Of a DNA stretch of 64,000 nt, positions 44,751-54,089 are shown piece after piece. The position numbers were made by a program, and so were the translations under genes. The DNA comes from Cognatishimia sp. WU-CL00825 (GTDB taxonomy: Bacteria; Pseudomonadota; Alphaproteobacteria; Rhodobacterales; Rhodobacteraceae). The stretch lies in NCBI RefSeq assembly GCF_040364665.1, contig NZ_BAABWX010000001.1:434001-498000 (forward strand), written 5' to 3'. Numbering within the stretch: the stretch's first letter is position 1; the number at the start of each line of letters is the position of its first letter. Below the pieces are notes generated by a model that saw nothing but the letters and a program-made list of their open reading frames with translations, made no database searches and was not told where the DNA came from.

Positions 44751-45203
44751 ATGTCTTCTCAGAAAACTGAAATCGCGGTTGGTGGCGTTGTGTTGGCGGC
44801 AGCGCTGGGGTTTGCCGTATATATGGGCCAGGCCACAGGGTTTGCAGCCCGCACTGCTGGCTATGAATTGACCGCGTCATTTAGATCTATCGAAGGCATT
44901 ACTGTAGGCACTGACGTGCGTTTGGCTGGGGTTAAAATTGGTTCTGTGACCGATATTTCGCTGAACCCGGATACATTTCGGGCGGATGCGGCCATTTCGG
45001 TGCAAGACAACATCATTCTGCCTGACGACAGCGCCATTGTGATTGCATCCGAAGGCCTGTTGGGGGGTAACTTTGTTGAAGTTCTGCCCGGTGGCTCGCC
45101 GTTTAACCTAGAAGCAGGCGACGAAATCGAAGACACGCAGGGCGCGGTTAGTCTGATTTCGCTATTGCTGAAATTTGTGTCTGGCAGCGGTGAAGATAAA
45201 TGA
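44751..45203 (+). CDS. mlaD: MlaD: lipid asymmetry maintenance substrate-binding protein (MCE domain)
   Basis: This 150-residue protein has one N-terminal membrane helix (EIAVGGVVLAAALGFAVYMG) and a single MCE domain (GYELTASFRSIEGITVGTDV; GVKIGSVTDIS; SEGLLGGNFVEVLPGG). MlaD carries phospholipids between the outer membrane and the inner-membrane MlaFEB transporter. Those partners are not in the window. It overlaps the next gene by 4 nt. Confidence 0.94.
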   Translation: MSSQKTEIAVGGVVLAAALGFAVYMGQATGFAARTAGYELTASFRSIEGITVGTDVRLAGVKIGSVTDISLNPDTFRADAAISVQDNIILPDDSAIVIASEGLLGGNFVEVLPGGSPFNLEAGDEIEDTQGAVSLISLLLKFVSGSGEDK

Positions 45204-45688
45204 AGCGGCTTGGTCTGGCGGCATTAGCCCTATGCGGGGCCAGTGCGTTTGCTGTGGCCCCAGGTGTTTCAGAAGCCCAAGAGATTATCATCGAAGAATT
45301 GGACGGGCTTGAGGATGGCATCAGCCTAAGGCCGCCGCTGATATTTGAAGAAATCACCGAAGAAGTGCGCGCTGTGTCTGGCACCGGAGCCGTTTTGCGC
45401 GGCCTTGATAAGCTAAGTGGACAGATTGCTGATATCGAGCTGGAAAATGGCTTTAGTGTTTCCTTTGGAAAATTGCGCATAGATCTAGCAGAGTGCCGCC
45501 ATCCAGAGGACAATGCGACCGGCGAAGCCTTTGCGTTTTTGTCGATATATGATGGCAATGTGGCGGTTGACCCGTTGTTTCAAGGCTGGATGATTGCCTC
45601 GTCGCCGGCGCTAAGCGCCATGGATCATGCGCGCTATGATGTTTGGGTTCTGCGTTGTGTGACCTCTGCCGCCGAAGGCAACGAATAA
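45200..45688 (+). CDS. DUF2155 domain-containing secreted protein
   Basis: The 162-residue protein has a signal peptide (MKRLGLAALALCGASAFA, ending near SEA-QE). A DUF2155-type domain follows (AVLRGLDKLSGQIADIEL; LRIDLAECRHPEDN; AFLSIYDG; WMIASSPALSAMDHARYDVW). Two cysteines (AEC, LRC) could pair. The family is common after mlaD in Rhodobacterales, which suggests an envelope role, but no function is established. The 3' end overlaps the convergent aat gene by 55 bp. Confidence 0.85.
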   Translation: MKRLGLAALALCGASAFAVAPGVSEAQEIIIEELDGLEDGISLRPPLIFEEITEEVRAVSGTGAVLRGLDKLSGQIADIELENGFSVSFGKLRIDLAECRHPEDNATGEAFAFLSIYDGNVAVDPLFQGWMIASSPALSAMDHARYDVWVLRCVTSAAEGNE

Positions 45689-46269
45689 TCTGTTATTTCC
45701 GCAGAACGCTCTAGCGCATTCTCTAGCAGTGTTTGATAGGTTGCTCTGGGGATTTCAATGGCCCCAAGGGACTGCAGATGTGGGGTCAGAAATTGCGTGT
45801 CAAACAGCGTGAAACCACAATTTGACAAGTGGGTTGTCAGATAGGCCAGGGCGGTTTTGGAGGCATTTGCTTCGCGCGAAAACATGCTTTCACCAAAGAA
45901 GGCAGCGCCAAGAGTTACGCCATAAACGCCGCCAACTAGATGATCTCTTTGCCAAATTTCAACAGAATGCGCCTGCCCCAGATCGTGTAGTGCAATGTAA
46001 AGGCTGCGGATTTCCGCGTTTATCCAAGTGTCGAGTCGATCCGCGCACCCATCAACCACATCGGCAAAGGCACGGTTAAGCGAGACCTGGTAGGCACCGC
46101 GGCGAATATGGCGAGCCAAAGAGCGCGAGATGTGAAATTGGTCGAGCGGAATGACACCGCGGCGTTTGGGATCAACCCAAAATATTTCTGGGTCATCGCG
46201 GTGTTCTGACATGGGGAAGATCCCCATGGAATAGGCGCGCAACAACATTTCAGCGGTGAGATCACCCAT
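45634..46269 (-). CDS. aat: Leucyl/phenylalanyl-tRNA--protein transferase
   Basis: The 211-residue enzyme adds Leu or Phe to proteins with N-terminal Lys or Arg, marking them for ClpAP by the N-degron pathway. Family blocks are AYSMGIFPMSE, EIFWVDPKRRGVIPL, LVGGVYGVTLGAAFFGESMF and FTLFDTQFLTPHL. It is the third gene after accB and accC on the minus strand (21 bp after accC) and overlaps the convergent DUF2155 gene by 55 bp. Confidence 0.96.
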   Translation of the reverse strand: MGDLTAEMLLRAYSMGIFPMSEHRDDPEIFWVDPKRRGVIPLDQFHISRSLARHIRRGAYQVSLNRAFADVVDGCADRLDTWINAEIRSLYIALHDLGQAHSVEIWQRDHLVGGVYGVTLGAAFFGESMFSREANASKTALAYLTTHLSNCGFTLFDTQFLTPHLQSLGAIEIPRATYQTLLENALERSAEITDYSLPSAAEVTQRRTQTS

Positions 46270-46290
46270 GCGGTTGCGCGCGCAATAACA

Positions 46291-47640
46291 TTAAGCCCCG
46301 TAAGTGGCTTCGAGCCATTTTTCCAGCCAGTGGATATTATAGTTACCACTGTGAATATCGTCTTCTTGCAAAAGCTGACTGAACAACGGGATTGTAGTAT
46401 CGATACCATCCACAATCAGCTCTCCGAGGGCGCGATTGAGACGTGACAGCGCTTCTTGGCGGTCCCGTCCATGCACGATCAGCTTTCCAATCAAGCTGTC
46501 GTAATAGGGCGGAATGGAGTAGCCGTCATAGAGAGCGGAATCCATGCGAACACCGAGGCCACCCGGAGCGTGAAAATGGGTGATCATTCCCGGGCAGGGC
46601 GCGAAATTCGGCAAACGCTCGGCGTTGATACGCACCTCGATGGAATGGCCATTGATTTCAAGGTCGTCTTGGGTGAACGACATCGGAAGTCCTTCGGCCA
46701 CCCGGATTTGCTCGCGCACCAGATCAACACCAAAGATCGACTCTGTGACCGGGTGTTCAACCTGCAAACGGGTGTTCATTTCGATGAAATAAAACTCGCC
46801 GTTTTCGTACAGGAATTCGATAGTTCCTGCGCCTATATAGTTGATGTTTGCCACCGCATCTGCACAGATTTTGCCAATTTTGGCGCGTTCTTCTGCAGTG
46901 ATGGTGGGTCCAGGTGCTTCTTCGAAGACTTTTTGGTGACGCCGCTGCAAAGAACAGTCGCGTTCGCCCAAATGCACCGCATTGCCTTTGCCATCGCCAA
47001 AGACCTGAATTTCGATGTGGCGCGGTGTTGTCAGATACTTCTCGATATAGACTTCATCGTTGCCAAAGTTGGATTTGCCTTCGGCGCGCGCGGTTTGAAA
47101 AGCGGATTCCATGTCGGCGGCCGTCTGAGCCACTTTCATGCCTTTGCCACCGCCCCCCGCTGTGGCCTTGATGATCACCGGATAGCCGATTTCTGCGCCA
47201 ATCCGCTTGGCTTCTGCTAGGCTGGGAACACCTCCAGCAGAGCCAGGCACACAGGGCACACCCAGCGCGCTGATGGTTTCTTTTGCCGTGATCTTATCGC
47301 CCATGATGCGGATATGATCCGCTGTTGGGCCAATAAATGTCAGGTCGTGGTCTTCGACGATCTGTACGAATTTGGCGTTTTCAGACAAAAAGCCGTAGCC
47401 CGGATGAATGGCCTGCGCACCGGTGACTTCGCAAGCAGCGATGATCGATGCAATATTCAAATAGCTTTCGGTGCCTGAAGCGGGGCCAATGCAGATGGCT
47501 TCGTCGGCCATGCGGACATGCATCGCGTCGGAGTCGGCAGTGGAGTGCACCGCGACCGATTTGATGCCCATCTCGCGGCAAGCCCGGATCACTCGAAGTG
47601 CGATCTCGCCACGGTTGGCAATAAGGATTTTGTCAAACAT
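46291..47640 (-). CDS. accC: Biotin carboxylase subunit of acetyl-CoA carboxylase
   Basis: The 449-residue enzyme carboxylates biotin on AccB using ATP and bicarbonate, the first step of fatty acid synthesis. It has the N-terminal fold (FDKILIANRGEIALRVIRAC), ATP-grasp domain (IKATAGGGGKGMKVA) and catalytic FIEMNTRLQVEHPVTE block. It starts 9 nt after accB. The length is standard. Confidence 0.98.
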   Translation of the reverse strand: MFDKILIANRGEIALRVIRACREMGIKSVAVHSTADSDAMHVRMADEAICIGPASGTESYLNIASIIAACEVTGAQAIHPGYGFLSENAKFVQIVEDHDLTFIGPTADHIRIMGDKITAKETISALGVPCVPGSAGGVPSLAEAKRIGAEIGYPVIIKATAGGGGKGMKVAQTAADMESAFQTARAEGKSNFGNDEVYIEKYLTTPRHIEIQVFGDGKGNAVHLGERDCSLQRRHQKVFEEAPGPTITAEERAKIGKICADAVANINYIGAGTIEFLYENGEFYFIEMNTRLQVEHPVTESIFGVDLVREQIRVAEGLPMSFTQDDLEINGHSIEVRINAERLPNFAPCPGMITHFHAPGGLGVRMDSALYDGYSIPPYYDSLIGKLIVHGRDRQEALSRLNRALGELIVDGIDTTIPLFSQLLQEDDIHSGNYNIHWLEKWLEATYGA

Positions 47641-47649
47641 TCTGTCGCC

Positions 47650-48147
47650 TTATTCGATGATGACCAGAGGAGCGCCGTATTCGATCGTTGCACCATCTTC
47701 GACCAATATGCGTTTCACAGTGCCCGAGCGTGGCGCGGGAATGTGGTTCATGGTTTTCATGGCCTCAACAATCAAAAGCGTGTCACCCTCGGAGATCTGA
47801 GCCCCAACGCTGATGAAGGCTGGCGTGCCTGGTTCTGCCTGCAAATAGACGGTGCCGACCATCGGAGAGGTCACTGCGCCCGGATGGCTTGCAGGGTCAT
47901 CGCTTGCTGCGGCCGGAGCAGCGGCAGCGGCGGCAGGTGCGGCAATTGGGGCAGCGACGGCGGGCGCTGCAGCGACGGGGGCTGCGATGGCAGTAACCAC
48001 TTCGTTTTGGCGGCTGACCCGGACGTTCAAACTGTCGTTGTCGCTGTATTCGCGCATCACTTCGATTTCTGTCAAATCGTTGGCACGCAGCATTTCTGCA
48101 AGTGCTCCGATAAAGGCGACGTCAGAGTCGTGTGTTTTTTTGCTCAT
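47650..48147 (-). CDS. accB: Biotin carboxyl carrier protein of acetyl-CoA carboxylase
   Basis: This 165-residue protein has a short N-terminal domain, an Ala/Pro-rich flexible linker (about residues 53-84) and a C-terminal biotinyl domain. The biotin Lys is K131 in EAMKTMN. It forms an operon with accC and aat. Confidence 0.97.
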   Translation of the reverse strand: MSKKTHDSDVAFIGALAEMLRANDLTEIEVMREYSDNDSLNVRVSRQNEVVTAIAAPVAAAPAVAAPIAAPAAAAAAPAAASDDPASHPGAVTSPMVGTVYLQAEPGTPAFISVGAQISEGDTLLIVEAMKTMNHIPAPRSGTVKRILVEDGATIEYGAPLVIIE

Positions 48148-48322
48148 GGTTGTCCTCTGCTGCGCTGTGGTCTGCGCGAGTCTTAATTGTTTCCCCTAAG
48201 GGGCAGTTATAGGCCAAATTGTAGGCAAGGAAAAGCGGGCCAATGAGACCGATTGAGCCTGATAGCACAATAATTTGCAGGGAATTGCGGGGAATTATTG
48301 CGATTGCAGGACAGGAACGAAT

Positions 48323-48865
48323 TCACAATGGCATTCCAGAGAGCTTGGCCACCAGTTCCGCCAGTTTTTTCGCACCAAATTTCTTAAGCAGTCTTGCGCG
48401 ATATTCTTCGATGGTTCGATAACTAAGATTGAGGTCTAGACCGATTTCTTTAGATGTTTTTCCTCGGCAGGTCAAAATCGCGATTTCGCGCTCGCGCTGG
48501 GTCAAGGTCACCACAGGGCGCTCGTCAGAGAGATCTGCAAATGTCCAGACACCGCAATAAAATGGGTTGTCCGGCGACATTGATTTTCCGCGGACTCTGC
48601 ACCAGAAAAGCGAGCCGTCGGCGCGTTTCATGATACGTTCGTCATGATGGTGCCCGTCCGCTTCAAGGGCAATACGGACTCGGGCACCAAAGGATTCGTA
48701 ATCTTCTTTTGAGGCGTAGAAGTCGGCAATCGACGCCCCATTGCAGGTCTCTTGGCTGGTGCCAAACATCTTTGCAAAAGCATCATTGGGGCTGCGAATC
48801 CGGCGGTTTTCTAACACGCAAAGACCAATTGGGGCGTTCTGGTAGGCGATATCTGAGACTTTCAT
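48323..48865 (-). CDS. PAS domain LuxR-type transcriptional regulator
   Basis: This 180-residue protein has a PAS domain (about residues 5-112: APIGLCVLENRRIRSPNDAF, DGSLFWCRVRGKSM) and a C-terminal LuxR helix-turn-helix (LTQREREIAILTCRGKTSKE; YRTIEEYRARLLKKFG). The start at 48865 was chosen because the sequence before it is not domain-like. It has no receiver domain, so the PAS may sense its signal directly. The signal is unknown. It is divergent from the M23 peptidase gene. Confidence 0.85.
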   Translation of the reverse strand: MKVSDIAYQNAPIGLCVLENRRIRSPNDAFAKMFGTSQETCNGASIADFYASKEDYESFGARVRIALEADGHHHDERIMKRADGSLFWCRVRGKSMSPDNPFYCGVWTFADLSDERPVVTLTQREREIAILTCRGKTSKEIGLDLNLSYRTIEEYRARLLKKFGAKKLAELVAKLSGMPL

Positions 48866-48992
48866 CAACTGACCATGCCTTGGATGGCCACGAGAGCCAA
48901 GAGGTAAGGGCGTGCTAAGTTTGTAAATATTGGGGGTTTTGAGATGGTGATTTGCTGCGTATCTTGGTGACACCATATCAGGAGACTGTTCT

Positions 48993-49622
48993 ATGCGAAT
49001 TCGAATAATTGCGCTGGTTGGCACCGTAGCCGTGCTTGCGAGTTGCCTGTCTGATGAAAAGAAATTCGGATATAGCGTGGGATATGGTCGGTCTTATCCG
49101 GAAAAAATTGCGCTGAAAATGCCCGGCAACGCCCCGTCAATTACCCAGCAATACCGCAATACTTTGGACCATGGTAAGGTGGGGGATACCAGCGCGCATT
49201 TGGGTATTGATATTCATGCGGACATTGGGACTCCGGTAATCGCCGCAGCGGATGGCGTTGTGTTGCGGTCCTATTGGGGCCCGGCATATGGCAATCAAAT
49301 TGAAATTTTGCACGCCCCAGACAGCAGTGGCAAAAGCTCCCGCACGCGGTATGTTCATCTGGACAAGCGATTGGTCAAAGTCGGAGCTCAAGTACAGCGC
49401 GGCGGCGAAATTGGCCACCTGGGGATCACTGGATTCTTGTCCAGCGGATTTCCGCATTTGCACTTTGAGGTGTTGTTTCGCGGAACCAGCATATTTGGCA
49501 GCGCGACTGACCCGCATAAGTTTTGGGCTAAAGGCCCGGGTCAGATCACGTGTTTTGGTCCGGAATGGAATGGTTTAAGCACCGACGAATTTAAGATAAC
49601 TTATCCTGTTGGGTGCAAATAA
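48993..49622 (+). CDS. M23 family peptidase lipoprotein
   Basis: The 209-residue protein has a lipoprotein signal (lipobox LASC at residues 15-18). A LytM/M23 domain follows with the zinc ligands in HLGIDIHADIGTPV and PHLHFEV, and the active-site His in TRYVHLDKRL. These residues look intact, so it should cleave cross-links in peptidoglycan rather than only activate amidases. The TAA stop overlaps the first arm of a bidirectional terminator. Confidence 0.92.
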   Translation: MRIRIIALVGTVAVLASCLSDEKKFGYSVGYGRSYPEKIALKMPGNAPSITQQYRNTLDHGKVGDTSAHLGIDIHADIGTPVIAAADGVVLRSYWGPAYGNQIEILHAPDSSGKSSRTRYVHLDKRLVKVGAQVQRGGEIGHLGITGFLSSGFPHLHFEVLFRGTSIFGSATDPHKFWAKGPGQITCFGPEWNGLSTDEFKITYPVGCK

Positions 49623-49656
49623 AACCCGAAATATTCGGGTTTTATTAGATTTTTTA
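49621..49656. terminator. Bidirectional Rho-independent terminator between the M23 peptidase and scoB
   Basis: AAAACCCGAA (49621-49630) pairs perfectly with TTCGGGTTTT (49634-49643) across a 3-nt loop, and T runs occur on both strands. Confidence 0.92.
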
Positions 49657-49661
49657 TGGGC

Positions 49662-50291
49662 TTAATTAACGATGGTTGCTTCGGTTGCAGCGCGCAATTC
49701 GTCTTCGGTAACGCCGTCGGCAACCTCGACGATTTTCAGACCACCCTCGACCACATCCAGTACACCGTAGTTGGTGATGATGCGATCAACAACTTTCTGA
49801 CCTGTCAAAGGCAGTGTGCATTTCTTTAGCAATTTGGACTGACCGTGTTTGTTGGCATGATCCATCACCACAACAACACGACCAACACCCGCCACAAGAT
49901 CCATTGCGCCGCCCATGCCTTTGACCAGCTTGCCAGGAATCATCCAGTTGGCCAAATCGCCATTTTCAGCAACTTCCATCGCGCCCAAAATTGCCATGGC
50001 AATTTTGCCGCCGCGAATCATCGCAAAGGACTGAGCAGAGTCAAAATAGGCAGTCTGCGGTAGCTCGGTGATGGTTTGCTTGCCTGCATTGATCAGGTCA
50101 GCGTCCTCTTCTCCTTCGATGGGGAAGGGGCCCATACCCAGCATACCGTTTTCGGACTGAAGGGTGACTTCGACACCTTCTGGAATATAGTTGGAGACCA
50201 GAGTCGGAATTCCGATCCCAAGGTTTACATACCAACCATCTTGCAATTCTTGGGCTGCGCGGGCAGCCATTTGATTACGATCCCAAGCCAT
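49662..50291 (-). CDS. scoB: 3-oxoacid CoA-transferase subunit B
   Basis: The 209-residue beta subunit carries the catalytic Glu at 47 (LQSENGMLG) and the GIGIPTLV block near residue 25. With subunit A it moves CoA from succinyl-CoA to acetoacetate or a similar 3-oxoacid. It starts 2 nt after scoA and ends at a bidirectional terminator. Whether it serves ketone-body use or an adipate/butyrate-type pathway cannot be told. Confidence 0.93.
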   Translation of the reverse strand: MAWDRNQMAARAAQELQDGWYVNLGIGIPTLVSNYIPEGVEVTLQSENGMLGMGPFPIEGEEDADLINAGKQTITELPQTAYFDSAQSFAMIRGGKIAMAILGAMEVAENGDLANWMIPGKLVKGMGGAMDLVAGVGRVVVVMDHANKHGQSKLLKKCTLPLTGQKVVDRIITNYGVLDVVEGGLKIVEVADGVTEDELRAATEATIVN

Positions 50292-50293
50292 GA

Positions 50294-50998
50294 TTATGCC
50301 TCCTCGCGCTTACGTGTGGTGCGCTGTTCGATGCGCTTTTCATGGTCACCCTGTACGATGCGATGCACATAGATGCCGGGCAGATGAATGGAATCTGGAT
50401 CCAAAGAGCCGGTTGGTACGATTTCTTCGACCTCTGCGATGCAGATTTTGCCGCATGTGGCAGCAGGTTGGTTGAAGTTGCGCGCAGTTTTGCGAAAGAC
50501 CAGATTGCCGGTTTCATCGGCTTTCCAAGCTTTGACAATGGCGAGGTCGGCAAAAATGCCTTCTTCCAGAATGAACGTCTCGCCGTTGAATTCGCGGTGG
50601 TCTTTGCCCTCGGCAATCACAGTGCCCACGCCGGTTTTTGTATAGAAACCTGGAATACCAGCACCGCCAGCACGCATACGCTCGGCCAAAGTGCCTTGTG
50701 GGTTGAATTCAAGCTCTAGCTCGCCGGAAAGATATTGCCGCATGAATTCGGCGTTTTCTCCAACATACGAGCTGATCATCTTCTTGACTTGCTTGGTTTG
50801 CAGCAGAATGCCGATGCCAAAGTCGTCAACACCCGCATTGTTGGATGCAAAAGTCAGGTCTTTTGTGCCGGCTTCTTTGATAGCTTGCAATGTGAGTTCA
50901 GGAATGCCGCAAAGGCCAAAGCCGCCGGCGGCAATAAACATGCCGTCATGCAGCAGGCCTTCGAGCGCCTTTTCTGCACTGGAATAGACTTTTTTCAT
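50294..50998 (-). CDS. scoA: 3-oxoacid CoA-transferase subunit A
   Basis: The 234-residue alpha subunit has the blocks [27 protein letters not shown] and [13 protein letters not shown] typical of class I CoA-transferase alpha chains. It is the first gene of the pair. The 204-bp gap before topA holds its promoter and no other gene I can support. Confidence 0.93.
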   Translation of the reverse strand: MKKVYSSAEKALEGLLHDGMFIAAGGFGLCGIPELTLQAIKEAGTKDLTFASNNAGVDDFGIGILLQTKQVKKMISSYVGENAEFMRQYLSGELELEFNPQGTLAERMRAGGAGIPGFYTKTGVGTVIAEGKDHREFNGETFILEEGIFADLAIVKAWKADETGNLVFRKTARNFNQPAATCGKICIAEVEEIVPTGSLDPDSIHLPGIYVHRIVQGDHEKRIEQRTTRKREEA

Positions 50999-51166
50999 GG
51001 AAACCTCCGTATGTCTGGTTGCTGCAAGGTATTGGCGAGAGCACTGGACAAGTCAACGCGCACCGCAAACTACGGTATTACTACGGGAGGTATTTATTGC
51101 GTCGCCCTATGGGGCAGGTGGCTAGACGCAAATTGCGGTAGGCAAGCGTGGAAAGCCGACTGTAGG

Positions 51167-51196
51167 AAAAGGAAAAGGCCAGAGAGGTCTCTGGCC
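51167..51196 (-). terminator. Rho-independent terminator of topA
   Basis: On the minus strand GGCCAGAGA pairs with TCTCTGGCC (9 bp, tight loop), followed by TTTTCCTTTT. Confidence 0.9.
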
Positions 51197-51202
51197 GCTT
51201 CT

Positions 51203-53938
51203 TTATTCTGATGGGGTCTCTGCGGCTTTGGCAGGTTTTTTAGGCGACGCTTTTTTAGCGCTGGTTTTCTTTGTGGTTGTCTTTTTCGCCGCAGCCTTTT
51301 TAGCAGGTGCCTTTTTCTTTTTGGCACCGCCTTTTTTGGCGGCTTTTTCATTTACCAGATCGATGGCCATTTCAACGGTCAGGTCTGCAACTTCGACGCC
51401 CTTGGGAATAGTGGCGTTGACCTTCTCCCATTTAACATAGGCCCCGTAACGACCATCCATTACGTTCATTGGGCCACCATCAGGGTGTTCGCCCATTTCG
51501 CGCAAGGGTTTGGCCGCAGCGCTGCTGCCACGACGCCCTGGATTGGCACGTTTTTCCGCCAAAAGCTCTACGGCGCGGTTCATACCAACTTCGAAAACAT
51601 CGTTGGGATCTTTAAGGTTGGCATAGACCGGCTTGGCCTCGTCGGGCAGCTGGTGCATGATATACGGGCCAAAGCGACCAAAGTTGGTGGTGATGGTGCC
51701 GCCGTCCGGGTGGGGGCCAATTTCGCGTGGCAGTGACAAAAGCGTCAGCGCCTTTTCAAGCGTCATTTCGTCAGCAGACCACCCGCGCGGCAAGCTTGAG
51801 CGTGGCGGTTTCTTGTTTTCTTCGGTGACTTCGCCCCGTTGCACATAGGGGCCAAAACGGCCTTTACGCAGGCTGATCTCATCGCCATTGTCTTCGCCCA
51901 ATACGACATCACCTGTGTCATCTGCATCGCCGTTCAATGGACGGGTATAGCGGCATTCTGGGTAGTTGCCACAACCAACAAATCCACCGGTACGAGAGGT
52001 CTTCAGATGCAGATTTCCGGTGCCACATTTGGGGCAAATCCGAGGGTCAGTGCCATCTTCGCGCGGTGGGTAAAGCTGCGGGGCCAGAGCTGCGTCAAGC
52101 TTATCAAGCACTTCGGAAACCCGCAGATCGCTGGTTTCAGCAATGGCAGCAGAGAAGTCTTGCCAGAAGTTGTTGAGAACTTCTTTGTAATCCATATCAC
52201 CAGCAGAGACGTTATCCAGATTGGTCTCAAGCTCTGCGGTAAATTCGTACCCGACATATTTGCGGAAGAAATTCATTAGGAAGATCGTAACAATCCGGCC
52301 TTTTTCTTCGGGGAAAAGGCGGTTTTTGTCTTTGCGAACATATTCGCGATCTTGGATTGTTGTGATGACCGACGCATAGGTCGACGGGCGGCCAATGCCC
52401 AATTCTTCCATGCGTTTAACCAAAGTCGCCTCGGTATACCGTGGGGGCGGCTGGGTGTGATGTTGCAACGAGAGCACGCCAGATTCTGAGGAAAGGATTG
52501 CAGAGTCCGCCCGTTGCAAACCTTTTGTTGCAGCGCCGTTTTCAACCACATCATCGTCTTTGCCAACAGCTTTGGCATATTGTGCAGCCAGACCTGTAGG
52601 GCCAAAGAGAGCGGGTTCACCCTGCATGATTTGAGGTAGGCGTTTGTCGTCATCATCTTGGGTGACATCGTCGCGGCCTTCTTCATAAACCCGCAAAAAA
52701 CCATCGAATTTGACTACTTGGCCAGTGGCGCGCAATTCGACCTGTTGGTCGTCAGAGGCGATATCAACCGTTGTGCGTTCCAGCCGAGCGCCTTCCATTT
52801 GGCAGGCCAAGGTGCGCTTCCAGATCAGATCATAAAGCTTGCGCTGATCGTCTTCGGAGACTTTGATTTGGCTGGCATCGCGCGTCATTTCCGTAGGCCG
52901 GATACATTCGTGTGCTTCTTGGGCGTTCTTGGCTTTGTTTTTATAGATGCGGGGGGACTGTGGGACGTATTCCGCACCATAGCGGTCTTTGATGGCGTCG
53001 CGTGCCGCAGTGACGGCTTCGGGTGCCATGTCGATGCCGTCAGTACGCATATATGTGATGTGGCCGGCTTCATACAAACGTTGCGCGGCGTTCATGGTTT
53101 GGCGTGCACCCATGCCAAATTTTCGGCTTGCTTCCTGCTGCAAGGTCGAGGTCATGAATGGGGCCGAAGGATTGCGGTTTGCTGGCTTGGCTTCGACAGA
53201 TTTAATTGTTAGATTTCTAGATGTTACAGCTTGAACCGCAAGTTCTGCGGCTGTGCTGTTTTTAAGCGACATCTTGTCGAGCTTTTCGCCGCCTAGAACG
53301 GTCAGGCGCGCTTCGAATTCTTTGCCTCGAGGTGTCGTGAAAAGCGCCTTAACCGACCAGTATTCCTGCGGATTAAAGGCCTCGATTTCGGTTTCACGTT
53401 CAACGATCAGACGCAGGCAAACGGATTGCACCCGGCCGGCAGAGCGCGCACCTGGCAATTTGCGCCAAAGCACAGGCGACAATTTGAAGCCAACTAGATA
53501 ATCAAGCGCACGGCGTGCAAGATAAGCCTCGACCAGAGGCTCATCAACCTGACGTGGATTTTGCATCGCTTCGGTGACGGCTGTTTTAGTGATCGCGTTG
53601 AACACGACTCGGCTGACCGGTGTGTCTTTTTTGATCGCCCGGCGTTTGCGTAAAGCTTCCTCGAGGTGCCAGGAAATGGCTTCGCCCTCGCGATCAGGGT
53701 CGGTTGCGAGAATGAGATTGTTGTCGTCTTTCAGGGCGTCGGCAATGGCTTTGACATGGGGACGCGACTTTGTGTCAATCTCCCAGGTCATGGCGAAATC
53801 ATTGTCGGTGTCCACTGAACCATCTTTTGATGGTAGGTCTCGAATGTGCCCATATGAGGCGAGCACAGTATAATCTGAACCCAGATATTTATTGATTGTT
53901 TTGGCTTTCGCCGGGGACTCAACAACAACGACTGGCAT
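51203..53938 (-). CDS. topA: DNA topoisomerase I
   Basis: This 911-residue type IA topoisomerase relaxes negative supercoils. The TOPRIM domain is at the N-terminus (VVVESPAKAKTINKYLG; ATDPDREGEAISWHL). The active-site Tyr is in HITYMRTDGIDM near residue 297. One C4 zinc finger (CPKCGTGNL...CGNYPEC) and repeated C-terminal topoisomerase modules (GRFGPYVQRG, GRFGPYIMH, GRYGAYVKW) follow. The tail of about 45 residues is Lys/Ala-rich and likely binds DNA, as in many alphaproteobacteria. It follows dprA on the same strand. Confidence 0.97.
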   Translation of the reverse strand: MPVVVVESPAKAKTINKYLGSDYTVLASYGHIRDLPSKDGSVDTDNDFAMTWEIDTKSRPHVKAIADALKDDNNLILATDPDREGEAISWHLEEALRKRRAIKKDTPVSRVVFNAITKTAVTEAMQNPRQVDEPLVEAYLARRALDYLVGFKLSPVLWRKLPGARSAGRVQSVCLRLIVERETEIEAFNPQEYWSVKALFTTPRGKEFEARLTVLGGEKLDKMSLKNSTAAELAVQAVTSRNLTIKSVEAKPANRNPSAPFMTSTLQQEASRKFGMGARQTMNAAQRLYEAGHITYMRTDGIDMAPEAVTAARDAIKDRYGAEYVPQSPRIYKNKAKNAQEAHECIRPTEMTRDASQIKVSEDDQRKLYDLIWKRTLACQMEGARLERTTVDIASDDQQVELRATGQVVKFDGFLRVYEEGRDDVTQDDDDKRLPQIMQGEPALFGPTGLAAQYAKAVGKDDDVVENGAATKGLQRADSAILSSESGVLSLQHHTQPPPRYTEATLVKRMEELGIGRPSTYASVITTIQDREYVRKDKNRLFPEEKGRIVTIFLMNFFRKYVGYEFTAELETNLDNVSAGDMDYKEVLNNFWQDFSAAIAETSDLRVSEVLDKLDAALAPQLYPPREDGTDPRICPKCGTGNLHLKTSRTGGFVGCGNYPECRYTRPLNGDADDTGDVVLGEDNGDEISLRKGRFGPYVQRGEVTEENKKPPRSSLPRGWSADEMTLEKALTLLSLPREIGPHPDGGTITTNFGRFGPYIMHQLPDEAKPVYANLKDPNDVFEVGMNRAVELLAEKRANPGRRGSSAAAKPLREMGEHPDGGPMNVMDGRYGAYVKWEKVNATIPKGVEVADLTVEMAIDLVNEKAAKKGGAKKKKAPAKKAAAKKTTTKKTSAKKASPKKPAKAAETPSE

Positions 53939-54089
53939 TCAATTTCCTCTCGACTCAATAGGTCGGCCTTATGGCGGGCAAAAATGTGGTGGGAAAGGGG
54001 GGAAGTCAATGTTTTGGAAAAACTCAGTCACAAAATGCTGTGAGTGCGTTTTTTGCGCCGAAGAATTCGGCGGGTGAATCGCGGATGTT

